This document shows, piece by piece, positions 1 to 12,600 of a stretch of DNA of 64,000 bases; the stretch's first letter is position 1; the number at the start of each line of letters is the position of its first letter. The DNA is from Mangifera indica (Eukaryota; Streptophyta; Magnoliopsida; Sapindales; Anacardiaceae). The stretch is from assembly GCF_011075055.1 (NCBI RefSeq), contig NC_058137.1:19267463-19331462 (forward strand), given 5' to 3'. Below the pieces are notes generated by a model. It was not told the origin of the DNA and did not search any database. It was given only the letters and a program-made list of their open reading frames with translations. The translations under genes and the position numbers were made by a program.

Positions 1-75
1 TTAAAAGAGATAAACAACCATTTTCATTACTAGTTGATTAATGTCGTGATGTGACAGTGAAAGAACAAATGACTA

Positions 76-1475
76 TTGTTTTTCGGCATGTGGCCAAAGC
101 AGGTTATGAGGATTGTGTATGTTAAGAATACTTTTGCACACTCTTTAAAAACTGCAATAGATTTTTTTTTTTTTGTAAAACATGAATTAAGTTTAACAAG
201 TTTAAAGGGGCAAGGATACAATGGATCGAGCAATATGAGGGGTGAGTTCAATGGCTTGAAAAGTCTAATATTAAGAAAAGAATAAATCAACTTTTTACAT
301 TCATTATTTTTCTCATAAACTCTAACTACCATTGATCAAAGTTATGAGTAACCATTTAACATTGGGTGAATTTTTTCAATCTCTCTCAATGTTATCGAAC
401 ACCATAGCAGCATCTTGCAAGCGCAAAGATCTTTGACGAGATAAACAATATGAATATGTAATATCTTTGAATTCTAATAGTGATCTTCAGATGGGACGAG
501 GTTTGAATAAAAAATGCACTATTAAATGACCACGAGATACACGATGGGGTTCACACATGAGGACAATTCATAGTGTTATAAACTTATTTTTTTCTTTTGT
601 TGATGTGTTGTAGATGATTGAAATTAAATGAGACAATTGACAAAATAAAAGTCAAGCAAGGAGTTTATTATGAATCATGGAAAATTTTAAATTTGTCTTT
701 TTGTTTTTTTTATGAAAAAAGGTATTAGGAACCACAAATAAACTGTCATAAGTATTATAAAGAAAAAATCAAGATTTGCTTAATGTTATGCAATTTGTAT
801 AAATTTCAAAAGGTTGATTGCATAAAATGAAAAATGAAGACATTTACTTTGAATCTTGGTGAAAGAAACTTCTGACCTGTACAAAAATAATGACATAGGA
901 ATACCATAAAATATGGAAAATAAATTTTGAAGGACAAAACGAGGGATTACAATAGTTACAAATAAACATCATTATAAGGTGGAGTTTATATATACAGTTT
1001 TAGATAATATTCAAGAAGAACTCAATAACCATTCAAATGAAGTAAATATAAGGTTGCTTCAATGTATGACATCTCTTAATCCAACTCTTTTGTTACATTT
1101 AACAAGGACAAATTACTCGAATTTGTAAGGTTCTATCTTGTCAATTTTCCTCAACATGATATTTGGTTACTTGATTATCAACTTGAAAACTATTATGAAG
1201 ATGTTAGCATCAATGACAGTTACACTTATATTGATGGGATTGCCAACCTTGCTAAAAAAATAATTGAGTTTAAGAAAGATGTTATTTACGATAAAGTTTT
1301 GTTTCTTGTATGAAAGAGTGTTCTTTATAATGAATCCTGTAAAGAATAGTTTGCGTAATCGAATGAGCGACTAGTGGATGAACAATTGCTTGGTGGCTTA
1401 CATTGAAAATGAAGTTTTTGCTACAATTAACAATAAAGATATTATTGAACGCTTTCATAATATATCCAAACAAAA
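76..1475 (+). pseudogene. Decayed hAT-superfamily transposase (TTF/ZMYM-like, DUF4371 plus hAT C-terminal region)
   Basis: Translated fragments in changing frames line up, in order, with the plant hAT-type transposase-derived proteins often annotated as TTF-type or ZMYM1-like zinc-finger proteins. At about 110-275 the reading VKNTFAHSLKTAI is followed by GQGYNGSSNM, the typical DUF4371 block. At 370-430 come FFQSLSMLSNT and ASCKRKD. At 495-560 comes RGLNKK, an in-frame stop, then PRDTRWGSH. At 1040-1100 comes NEVNIRLLQCM. At 1340-1465 comes RNRMSD, a stop, then WMNNCLVAYIENE and IIERFHN, the hAT dimerisation end. Stops and frameshifts throughout show it is dead. The N-terminal part lies before the window or is lost. 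TIRs and target duplication were not identified. The family assignment rests on motif order recalled from the family, not on a search. Confidence 0.8.
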
Positions 1476-1599
1476 ACTCGTGTTAAAGTCAAGATCTTTT
1501 TATATTGAAAGGTTTTTCCATGTAAACAATTACTTGTATTATTATATATTTTTTTTGTTTAATATTCAGTGGTTTTATTTTAAGTTTTCACTAATTAAC

Positions 1600-3036
1600 T
1601 AACAAATAATTATAACGCTGTGAAGACCCTCTTGAGCAAAAATCCTAAGTCCACCTTGATTGGGTTTCAACCTCTGTTATGTATATAAAATATGATTTAT
1701 TTGATATACTATTTATAAGTTTATTTACTGTACTTTAAAGTTTATCTATTTAATCAATCTTAATAAAATTCTCTAATTAACCAAAAAAAAATTACTTAAA
1801 AAATAATCTGCCGTGCAACTCATCCACAACTTATATAATAAGGAATGAAAAATCTTTCGTTACTTCAGATAATCCCAGTAAAATAAACATTTGATGTAGC
1901 TCTAATTACACAAAATCTTAGTTTATATAATCCACTAAGGAAAAAATTGTATAAACTAAAGTCAAGATGTTATAAAAATAAAAACCCAACTTTATATACA
2001 AGGATTTCCGCTGTAACTAATATTATTATTTCCTTTTCAAATATGATCATAATTTTGTCTTTATAATATCAAATGCCTACTGATCAAAGTAACAAATTAG
2101 AAATAATAAAAAAAAAAAATTATAGTAATTAAGTTAAAAAAATACTATGCCTCTTCTTTTAGTTTGTGTTTTTTCAAGAGAGGTCCAATTGATTTGCAGT
2201 CTTCATATAAGATAATCTAAAAAAAAATGCATATTAATTGAGCTACTCATTAAAAAAAAATGTATTGAAATATAAGTGTGCATAATTCAGTTCAGATTAT
2301 AAAATGAAACCGAATTATTTAAAAATTATGGATTGATTTGTAAAATAGTTTGGTTTGAGTCATCTTCTCAAATCACACAATGGGTTGGGCAACAAATCAT
2401 CGATTTTAAAAAAAAAAAATACATACAATACCAGGAATGCTCAATACATGAGGCGATTTCCATGGTTTTGTGTTGGAAGAAACCAGACACTGATAAGATC
2501 AAACAAAATAAATCCACATGATGGTATTTTACTTTATTACAGCCAAATCTAATAAAGAATTAAAATCATAATTAGCACTAAGAGAGAAATAATTAACGGC
2601 TTAGAATTTTTTTAAAAAAAAAAAAGGTTACATCATGAAACAATGTTGAGATAAGCGCATTAAGAGAGCACTGGCACATGTTGCCGAACCCATGTGATGA
2701 AAAGGGTACGAGTAGGTCCCAAATTATTAGAATTTTTTTAAGATATTAATTTTGATTTGAATATTGAGGGAGGTTGAAACAGGCTGGGTCATGTTTGAAG
2801 GTTGGATTTGATTTCATTTGTGATGAAAGTTTTGCACGTTGGACATTAAGATTTTAATCTGTGGGCACCTTGAATATGGAGGGTGGAGAGACAAGTAGAG
2901 AGGAGCCCACTTGCAATAGGTGAACAGTCAATCAAATCTAACTGGAAATGGAAACAGAAAACAAAAAACAAAAATAAAATTGGCTTCATCATCCTTACGG
3001 ATGAGTACAATAAAAAGTGGGAGTACAGGGGAAGGG
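1600..3036. other. AT-rich intergenic stretch without a recognised gene
   Basis: No coding region is supported here. The sequence is AT-rich with many homopolymer runs. Around 2285-2420 there is a stretch of the dispersed type rich in aaccgaat/tttggtttgagt words, seen as old MITE-like debris in many plants. The short open frames at 2333-2552 and 2883-3077 have no recognisable motifs. Confidence 0.5.
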
Positions 3037-3045
3037 TTTTGATTT

Positions 3046-3774
3046 GGCCAAAAGACTACCTCTTATCCCAAGTTTAGGTATGTCGTTAAAGTTATATTTA
3101 TAAAGTTAAAAAATTTTAAAGTCTTATATATTCATTTAAAATTTTAGTTAAAATTAAAGGTAAAATTGTTATTTAATAAAAAAATTTAAAAAATTAAAAT
3201 TTTATTACATCTGTCTCCTTCAGTTTGAAAATCTCATATTTTCCTTTATCTAAAATTCAAAAAATCAATATTTCCCTCTCAAGAATTGCAAACCATCATT
3301 AGAGACGATCATCTCTGATCGCATTGGCTTTCTCTCCCAGTTTAACTCTCCCTATCAATCACATCTTAACTACTAGTGAAATTTATTTCCTCTAATGAAC
3401 ACAATTTCATCTTCATTGGAAGAAATATGTTTTGTCAATGATTGAAATATGATCAGTAGAGAGAGTTAAGTTGAGAGGGAGAGTCAATACGGCTAGAGAC
3501 GACAAAGTTCATTGTCTCTGGAGATGATTTGCAAACTCTAAAGAGAAAATATTGATTTTTCAAATTTTATGTAGAGGAAATTGAGAGATTTTCTAATTAA
3601 AGGGGTAAAAGTAATAAAACTTTAGTTTTTTTTTAATTTTCTGTTAAATAACAGTTTTACCTTTAATCCTAACTGAGATTTTAAATAGATGAATGAGGCT
3701 TTCAGTTTTTCAAATCTCACGAGTGTGATTTTGAAAATATATCCAAACTTGGGATAAGAAATAGTCCTTTGGCC
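3046..3774. mobile_element. Foldback MULE-type non-autonomous element, copy 1 (GGCCAAAAG family)
   Basis: The left end reads GGCCAAAAGACTACC. The right end, reverse-complemented, reads GGCCAAAGGACTATTTC. The two arms remain similar inward for roughly 300 bp each, so most of the 729-bp element is an inverted repeat. A perfect 9-bp duplication TTTTGATTT flanks it at 3037-3045 and 3775-3783, the target-site length typical of Mutator-like elements. It carries no transposase. Short open frames inside it (for example 3622-3837, minus) are products of the arms, not genes. Confidence 0.85.
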
Positions 3775-3783
3775 TTTTGATTT

Positions 3784-4624
3784 GATTAGTTTGCTTGTGG
3801 GTTGAACAGTGACATCATGGTGACGTGTTTTGATCATCAGATTAACAAAAAATTGTAGATCCCATTACATGGAGAGATCAAAATAACATATAAAATCAGT
3901 GATATGCAAAAAAGCAGATTTTTTTAATTTAATTTCTATTCCTCTTTCTCTTTCTTCTTACTTTAAAGCAAATATGGAATGGGTGTCTACCAATGATGCA
4001 AAGAGTGTAACTTCTTCCCTCGATATTTCGTGAGTTTCTTAGGACAAGAAAGACCACATCATTGAGCGGATTATGAATAAGCTTTTCGAACTTCATTTTC
4101 TCTCTTTGAATTAAGTATTAAAGCCCTAATAATCCACCATCATTAGCTTCCCAAAATCTGCTTCTCTTGTTAGCTAGGTAACAGTGTAAAACATTTAAAA
4201 AAAAAAAAAAAGCAGTAGGGCTGCCTTGATTAGGACACATACCTTATTTAATTGCCCTTGGCCGCTGGTCATTCTGTAAACAATTTTCAATTCCAATCTT
4301 ACTTAACCGATGCCATTAACATTTCTCTTGAAAAGGTAATTAGTTTATTGGTATAATTTACTATGACCCCAACTGCAGAATTTACAGAGGGCAAGTTTCT
4401 TCAACATAACAGAGGGCAGACTGCCTGGAAAAGATTGTATTTTCTGTAATATGGACATGAAATGCTGCAAATGATAAACTTAGGTGACGAAAACAAATTG
4501 CAATACTATGCAAAATGACTTGCAATTCTTCCAAATTGGGGAAAAGGGTAAACAAATGGTAAAACTAGCTTAATTTATCAGTAAATGAAATTGTATATAC
4601 GCCAAATGATCGATCTTACTAATG
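3784..4624. other. Downstream flank of the membrane-protein gene
   Basis: No gene is recognised. It lies between the foldback element and the stop codon of the minus-strand gene and presumably includes that gene's 3' UTR near 4400-4624. No clear polyadenylation signal could be fixed. Confidence 0.4.
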
Positions 4625-5104
4625 CTAATACAAAGGTACCGGGAAACGTGGCGATTTGGGCGGCTTCTGCACTTTGACAACAATATTTTCTTCTCGAGGG
4701 GGTTGACATGGACATGGTAAAGCTATGAACTTTGGGATCTGGTCTCCTGGCATTAGTACTGGCAAGCTCTGGCTCTGGTTGTTCTTCCAATTCTGAAAAC
4801 ATAAAACAATTCAGTCTTACTATTAAGAGATTACGTAAAGAAAAGGGAATAAGACCCTAAACGAGATTACCATGTCTGCAGGCTTAGTTTTGGAGGGTGA
4901 GGCTTCAATGTCAGATTGAGGATTGATGTCGTCGGATAAAGAGCGACGGAGGGATCTAAGCTTGTCCCAGTGATAGCAGCAAGAGAAGATGCCACTTAAG
5001 CTGAAAATGATAATTAAAAGGATGGCTGTGCCGAGAGGGAATCCGAGAGAGGGGCGAGAGGGGTCTCCTCCGTGGGATGGTGAAAAATTCGGACTCTCCA
5101 TCAT
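4625..5104 (-). CDS. Small plant single-pass membrane protein of unknown function (133 aa, two exons)
   Basis: Exon 1 is 5104-4871 and exon 2 is 4792-4625, joined in phase 0 across a 78-bp GT-AG intron (donor gtaatc, acceptor ttttcag). The start at 5104 gives MMESPNFSPS; a second ATG follows at 5101. Residues 1-20 are Ser/Pro/Gly-rich. Residues about 24-44 form one hydrophobic transmembrane helix (LGTAILLIIIFSLSGIF) followed by a CCYHW edge. Residues 46-77 are basic and serine-rich. The C-terminus carries the block LPVLMPGDQIPKFIALPCPC, a QPPREE linker and the end RFPVPLY. From memory this C-terminal block is conserved in a plant family usually annotated as uncharacterised or 'hydroxyproline-rich glycoprotein family'; no biochemical role is known to me. 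Both exons are multiples of three and the joined frame restores the block, which supports the model over either open frame alone. Confidence 0.85.
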
Positions 5105-5280
5105 ACACAATACACCTGCAACAAGTCTTCCTTGGTGAACAGTCTCTTCCTTCTCTCATATGTTGTATGAAGAGAAACAGAGAAAGAGTATGAAAAGGAG
5201 GAGGAAAAAGAAAGTAAAGGGTAAAAGCTGGAGATGTCAGTGAATGAATGTTATGGCAAATGGAGAAGGAATTAGAGGAA

Positions 5281-5286
5281 TTTATA
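5281..5286 (-). promoter_or_regulatory. Probable TATA box of the small membrane-protein gene
   Basis: Reading the minus strand, CTATAAATTCC lies about 177 bp upstream of the ATG at 5104. Transcription would start near 5250, leaving a 5' leader of about 145 nt that is rich in CT on the coding strand. No competing TATA-like sequence lies closer to the ATG. Confidence 0.5.
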
Positions 5287-5299
5287 GATGGAATGTAAA

Positions 5300-6835
5300 G
5301 AGGATTATAGGTACGTGTAAATGTACAGGTTAATGTCCTGGAGGCAGGGCCATAGTACGGAAGGAGTAGTGCTGATTTTGCAGGGCGGAAAGCAAGGAGT
5401 TTGTATAAATTTGAAAACAGGACTGGAAATGGGACCATGGTTTGTTAGCTGTAAGGCTGCTTTTTCTTTTCTTATTGATTATGGCCCGGCTATTATTATG
5501 TTTTCATGTATTTCTACTACTTGTCCTCCAAGCATTCATTTCCAATTGGTTTTTGGTTTACCCATTTGTAACCCCACTTCAATTTTGTTATTTATATTGG
5601 AGTGTAAATAAATAGTTAAATATTTAAATAATATATAATATATTATTTTAAATATTCAATTAATTATTCAAAACCGGTATATATATTATTACAGTTCATG
5701 CTTACAGCTCTTTGAGCACAAATAAGAATGATAGGATTTACCCACCTATGGGCATTCATACTCCACACAAAATTGACTTACTTTTATTAATTTCTCTTTA
5801 TAATTTGACATGTTTTAGGGATTAATTGATTTTAAATTAGTAACAAAGTAAATGAGAGGTCCATCTAATCATATTAATAAACTTCACTTCTATAGATAAA
5901 TTAATGTGCAGCATTAATTATTCCATACTAATGTCTGTCCAAAATTTATATTTTACTTGGGAAAAAGAAGAGAGGAGTGCTTTAGTTTCCCAAGTTGATT
6001 TCGATTCTACCATTGAAAAGAGGGAATTGAAATGGGCCAGAGGAAAACCGGCATTTTCGACCTCCTAATGGACAAGAAATGAAAGAGAAAGACAACACTC
6101 AACAGAATGGAAAAAGCAGAATCAAAAGAATTTTGCTGCTCTGGTTTTTCCAAGTAAAACCAGATGTGAAAATGAAGAAAGTCCAGCATAGAGCCCAAAT
6201 ATTAGAAAGAGACTGGTGTTGATACCTTACAATACATGTCGTGTCGAATTCAACTTTTAATCACTTACGAAAGCTTTTCCCTTCTTTTTATTTTTAATTA
6301 CAACAAATTTCCCACCATAAACAATTGAAAAAAAAAAAAAACGATTCAATTGACTTGTCTGCATTATCACAATATTATCCCAGGAGATAAGAATTAACTG
6401 TAAAAACATGTGTTTGAATATGGCAGCTGGATTCAATTTACAGGATTTTGGTCAGGTAATAGTTAAAAGGGGAGACATACGTGTTTGCAGGTCATTTTCA
6501 TTGCTATTTTGTGGTCTCATGGGTGCTCTTTATCCACTTGCTCTGTCCCAGCAAGGCTGTATGAATATCCTTCTGGCCATATCTGATGTGCAACTTCTTC
6601 GAAGTTTCTTTTTAATCTTATCCAGACATTTTAATACCAGCAGTTGACCCATGATGAAAGGAGAGATTGAAGATGAAGATCTTGGAATTTGTGCTATTGC
6701 AAATGCGTAGATTAACATTTCCGGTCAGTTGTACAAATATTTTTGAAGTGTTGGATTCTTGGCTAGTATATGTATGGCCAATACACTTGTTTCCACTAGT
6801 GATATAGTGAATTTCAAAGTCATATCTATCGATTT
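5300..6835. other. Upstream intergenic region, no gene recognised
   Basis: This holds the promoter side of the minus-strand gene and AT-rich sequence. Open frames at 5321-5611, 6007-6198 and 6408-6851 have no recognisable domain. The 6420-6720 stretch is less AT-rich than its surroundings and reads as coding-like in pieces of different frames on the minus strand, so it may be an old gene fragment. I could not assign it. Confidence 0.4.
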
Positions 6836-7806
6836 TAAAAAATTTAAGCATTCATCTGCCACCAAATTTTTATTATATTTTTTTGTTATAATAAAAAATA
6901 AAATTGTTATTTTATCGATAATATTAAAAAAATTATAATTTTATCTCATCTTCTCTCTTTAATTTTAAAAACTAACAATTTTCTTATAATCTCTAATTTT
7001 TTAATTTTAAAAAGTGATTATTTACCCCCCAACTCTAGAGTTTCCTCTCTTTAAGTTTTTTTGTCGTCCACCCTAATTTTCTAAAAATTTTATTTCACCC
7101 CTAATGGTCTATAAATCCTATTATGTGATGAAGCTCCTCCATATTTGGTCACCTTCTCTATCCAATGTCAGTCATACTTTCTCTCCAATGCCTAAGCCGA
7201 TGTCCAACCAAAACTGCACATTTTCAATAAAGAAAATCGCAAACCAAAACCACAAAAATCATAGTAGTACAAGGCATGCGTCACGAATAAGATGACAGAA
7301 ACATGCAAGAGAGAGGCCGAAAAACAAGAAAAATAGAGAGAGACGATGTTGTCAGCAAAGAAAGGATAGAGGTCCCTCTCTGTTGACGTCTCTGTCTCTT
7401 CCGAGAGGAAGAGATTGATGAAGAGATGACGTCTCCTTATCGGATGACCTCCCACAATGATCATCCAAACAATTCCAATAGTGAGGGTAGGAAGAGGAAG
7501 ACGTCAATGACTGAGTAGTGGTTGGAGTGGAGGGAAAAAAAACCTAGGTGTAGGGGGAAATAGACACTTTTTAAAACTTGAAATGTTTAAGTAAGGGTGA
7601 ACTTGTTAGTTTTCAAAACTTGGGGAGAGAAATGAGATAAAATTATAATTTTTTAATATTCTTAGTAAAATGACAATTTTATTATTGACTCTAATGAAAA
7701 AGTTTAACAGATTTTGAGTGATAGATGAGATGTTTAGGTTTTTAAAAGTTGAAAAGTATGAGTTTGAAATTTAACCATACCTTGGGTGGGAATAAGTCTT
7801 TTGGCC
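6836..7806. mobile_element. Foldback MULE-type element, copy 2, left end truncated
   Basis: The right end, reverse-complemented, begins GGCCAAAAGACTTATTCCC followed by ACCCAAGG, matching the family. The left arm is recognisable from about 6850 (for example tattataataaaaaataaaattg, then attttatctcatcttctc) but lacks the terminal 90 bp or so. The interior (7160-7480) is an inverted pair of less AT-rich sequence. No target duplication can be checked because the left end is missing; the left boundary is approximate. Confidence 0.65.
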
Positions 7807-7824
7807 TTAATGTATTTTTTTTAT

Positions 7825-9475
7825 GGGAAATTATATTAAATGTCCATTTTACCTTTTTATTAAGCAAAAATGCCCATTTCTTCTATTCCTAAGCAAAAAT
7901 GCCCTAATTTTTTTTAAAATACCAAAATTACCCTTCATCACATTTATATAAACTCTCTCACTCTCACTTTCATTACATACACTTCTTATATCACTTAAAC
8001 ACTCACTATCACTCTCATTTTTACTTAATATCAATTACTATGGGTTCGTTCAAAAGGAAGAAATTCATATTTCTGAATTCGAATCGAAAAAAATCAATCT
8101 GTCAAAACTACACTGAAAATAACATGTTAAGAATAAATAGATATATTAATATACCTTAAAATGTCAATAATAAAAAAATCACTCAAAAATCTGAAAAAAC
8201 ATATCTGAATTTTGAAAAATATACGTTCAAATAGCTTATGAACGAGAAAACCAAAAAATCGATCTAAAATTTTGTAATTACATTGTAAAACGTGTCTAAA
8301 AAAGCACATCGTAATTACAAATATCAAATTTGAAAACTACATATCAAAAAAGTCTAATCTGGTCACAAACAAGCTCAAAATCATAAAAACTGAAAATTCT
8401 AAATTTGATAAAACAAAAAAACTATATAATACACATTGAAACAGTTTTATTTTGGCCTCCAAATTTGGTGTAACTGGCAAAACTAGTTGTCGTTATAAAG
8501 CTTGAAACGCGCTTCGTGTTGATATATTACAGACCCTGTAACTCTTCATAGATCAAAAGTTATGGTCATTCAAAGTTTATCTTATATAGACCATATAGTT
8601 TTAAAAAAGTTAATGTCCACCCAACCCACGGTTTTCACGGACTACCCAACGGTTCAGTGTAAAATTTTCCACGGACCCCTGTGGATCTCTCCCTCTTCCC
8701 CCTCCCCCTAAAATTTTGAAAACGTTAAATTTCCCCCCCACCCCATAGGCGCCCGTGGGAGGTTACCGCAACGTTGATAGATCTAACCCATTTTTCGGCT
8801 AAAAATCGTCATTTCAACCTCTAATTTTAGCACAAATCAAATCTACACATCCAATAACACAAAACCCCTCAAGAAATTCAAGCAAAACAACCAAGAATCA
8901 AAACATTTTACGCATTGTTCAAAATCGAAACCGTAAACATTCAAACCTCAAAATCTCCCTCAAATCTTAATAATCCTAACAATAAATTGATTCAAACAAG
9001 AAGTGAGATGATGTACTATCCTTATTTGTCATTTTCGGTTGCCAGAAAATACGAAAAGTCGACGAAAAATATGAAAACCCGTTGCGCTCGTGGGAGATTC
9101 GAATTTTCTCTGATTTTGAACAGTAAATCCGTAGGAAATGTGGGTTTATATATAAGGGCAGTTTGGTCATTTCTCAAATTGAGGGCATTTTTCCTTAAAC
9201 CTTAGAGTTTTGGGCAATTTCGCTTAACACCCTTTTATTTGTCATTTTCGGTTGTCAGAAAATACGAAAAGTCGATGGAAAAGATGAAAACCCGTTACGC
9301 CCGTGGGAGATTTGAATTTTCTCTTATTTTGAACAGTAAATCGTGGGAAATGTGGGGTTTATATATAAGAGCAATTTGGTTATTTCTCAAATTGAGAGTA
9401 TTTTTGTTTAAACCTTAGAGTTTTATGTAATTTCACTTAACACTCTCTAGTTTTGGATATTTATTATAATTTCCC
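7825..9475. mobile_element. TIR element of a second MULE-like type (GGGAAATTATA ends), 1651 bp
   Basis: The left end is GGGAAATTATATTAAATGTC and the right end, reverse-complemented, is GGGAAATTATAATAAATATC. The flanking nine bases are identical (TTTTTTTAT at 7816-7824 and 9476-9484), although this duplication is low in complexity. It lies 18 bp after copy 2 of the other family. Inside are a TATATAAAC stretch near 7946 and the same sequence on the opposite strand near 9150 and 9360, and a 213-bp tandem duplication. No transposase was found. The short open frames inside (8127-8327, 8915-9205) are not convincing genes. Confidence 0.7.
9022..9446. repeat. Tandem duplication, two units of about 213 bp
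   Basis: Unit 1 (9022-9234) and unit 2 (9235-9446) both begin TTATTTGTCATTTTCGGTTG and run through AAATACGAAAAGTCGA, then TTTATATATAAG and CCTTAGAGTTTT. They differ by scattered substitutions and small indels. The pair lies inside the right half of the TIR element at 7825-9475. Confidence 0.85.
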
Positions 9476-9637
9476 TTTTTTTATTGTTACAAAGAATGTA
9501 AATCATAATAGGAATAGAATAAGATTTTTATTAGAAATAAAATTTTAGTATCATCAATAAATATAGGGGTGAAAGTCAATTTATGGCCATAAGAGAAAGA
9601 TGGGTTACACATGATACATAATGAAAAAGGTTGTTTG

Positions 9638-12600
9638 TGTTGCGTATGTAAATGGCTTTCCACAAAATAAGCTTATTTAATGTGAATTCATCTAAGTCAC
9701 GGTAGCTACATTATTGTGCTGAAGAAAGAAAGTCTTGGTGAGGAAGGAAAAATGGAGAAGAGCATTTAATGCTCTTTATGAGATTAAGTTAAATTGTGTG
9801 AATATCTTGGAGGAGTTGATGAAAATTTTTGTATAAATACCCCCAATCTCTCACATTTAGAGATACCCAATTTTCCTTATTAATAAAAAAGCTTATTCAC
9901 TCTCTCAATTTGTAGCTTTCGCATCTTTCTCATATTATCAAACAATATCAACTACATAAATCCTCCATCTTGTCATTTGTAATTATAAATTATTCTAATT
10001 ATATTTATGATACATTATTAGCACCAATTGTTCAACTATATTATAATATTAGTTATTTTTTAATTATATTATTATTTTGTTTGTATATTATAAATACGAA
10101 TATATCAATTATGATATTGTCTTGTTTGTGAAATACAAACTATAGATATTTTAATTTCTATTGTTCTTCTATTTAATTTTTCATTTATAATTATATCATA
10201 TTTGTAACCCAAAGTTTACAAAATTATAAATTTGAACCTGAAGTCTTGAATACCATGAATTTAGCCCTGAAGTCCTAATATCATTTGTAACCCGAAGTTT
10301 ACAAAATCATGAATTTGGCCCCGAAATGATAAATATCATTTGTAACCTAGTTTATAAAAACATAAATTTAGGTCAGAATTCTTAAATATTATTTGAATAT
10401 TTATTTTTATTATAATAATTGCATCCAATTTGTAACCTAAAGTTTGTAAAATCATGAAAATACACATATAGGTCCAAAGTCTCAAGTTTCATCAAAGTAT
10501 TTATTTTATAATAACTATATTACCTTTACGATTTGAAGTTTGTATAAATTGTGAAAAATATGGATTTGAAGTTTTTAAAAATTAATTTCAATATTTTCTC
10601 TATAAAATTAGTTGTTTTGTAAATATGAGATAATATTTGAACTTGAAGTTACAAAGATTAACTCATATATATTGTTAATAAAATCAGAAATTTTATAAAT
10701 ATGATAATATTTAAACCTCAAGTTCATAAAATTAAATGGATAATATTAAATAGGCTTTTCATACCATTCTCCACCTAGAATTTATAAGCTTTAAGAAAGT
10801 GATTAAATAAAATGTTTTAGAAAGATAAATACAAAACCACTATTTTACTAGCATCATATCTCTAAAGTATTGCAAGCCGAATATATGAATATAATGATGA
10901 TCCATTAAATTCGTAAAGAAATTTGAAAGATAAATTTGAACATCAGATTCAGTAATAATCCCAACGACTTTGTAATTTAGTACAACTCTACAATGTTCAA
11001 AATTTTTCCATGAATAAGATAATGTGGAAGAGAAAAAAATTCTCCACCTTTTATTTTTTTTATAATATGCTCTTGTAGTAGCAAAATCGAGAAAATAAAT
11101 TCTGAATTAATATTTTCTCCTTAATGAAAACTATCAAATTCGCCCCACAAATATTACATCGTTCACTGAAGTGAATGCAAATACTGGAAACAATTATCAT
11201 GGGTGTGAGTAAGACCATGGATGGAATAATTTTTTATCCGAAAATGGTTATAATAGAAAATCTCAGTCTAACCATCAGAAGTAAATTAAGACTGAAACAA
11301 AATAAAGAATAATGCAAAGTAAACCACAAAACAATAGACACGATCATAAATGTCATTAGTTATATAGTTGTAGTACACATAAATATTGGATGGATCTATA
11401 TTAATCACCGATAAAAATTAAATTTATTAATGATTTAAATCTTGTCAATTTAATAAATCGTGATGTTTCAAAACTTCTTTCAAAAATAAAATATGGGTCA
11501 CTTGACTAGTGACATGAGTGCACAAAATTTTTATAATTAAAATCCATCATATATAATTATTTTGGAGTCATGATATTATTTTGTGTTTTATTATCATGTT
11601 TTATTTCCTTTCAATATTTTGTGTATGTTATGATTAACGTAATTTTTAAATGAAAGAAAATAAACTTCAAAATTGAAGTGTTAAGTTCAAAAGCTAATGA
11701 TAGAGATATGTGTTTGGTATATAGTGCAACAACACTCATAATGGAAGGAAATAAATTAAGGAAATGAAAATTTTCTTAACTTTAGCACTAATTGAAGTTA
11801 AAGTAAATATTATATCAAGATAAATAAATCTGATTGAAGACTTCAAAAAAGCCATAATTTTGTTAAAAAATGAGACCAAATTGAACATAAATGATGTATT
11901 ATATTCAAGTAGATTCAAAAGAAATCTACTTAGTTTTTAAATATATAAGAAATAATAGTTATCACATTGAAACCAGGTGTAAAAATGGTGTAAAATTCAT
12001 CTAAATAACTGGTAATATCTCTAAAAGAAGGCTTATAATAGAAAATTTTTCTGTTTTATCATCTGGATTGTATTATATAATCATAAAGACAATTGAAACT
12101 TATGCAGTATCGAATCAAAAGTTCTCCAATCTAAAAGTATTTATGTTTTAACATGACCGTTTAGGTCAATCAGAATCTACAATGATGGGTAGGACTGTTA
12201 AAAATTCACATAGACGTGCATTAAATAATCATAAGATTTTATTGTCTAGCAAAAAATTATGCATTGTCTATACATAAGACAAATTAGTAATAAAGTTTTT
12301 AATGAAGCAATTTAAACACATTCAACCCTACTTTATAGGACATTAAATAATTAAAATTCTCTGTTTTGGCTTTTATTCCATTGAGTTTTTTCTTAGCAAA
12401 ATTAATGTAATTATCTGTAAATAGTAAAAATTCAAGATGGAGTGTTGTGCATTGAAATGGTTTTCCACAAAATTAGCTTACTTAATGAGTTGTATGTACA
12501 TGATAGCTGTATTATTGTGTTGGAGAAAAAAAGTCTTAGTGAGGATGGAAAAATGAAGAAGAGCATTTAATACTCTTTATATATAGAACTTTAAGTTGTT

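Noticed and set aside
6408..6851. Coding-like sequence between the membrane-protein gene and the foldback element
   Set aside because: Readable pieces occur in different frames and none matches a known family, so no gene or pseudogene is claimed.
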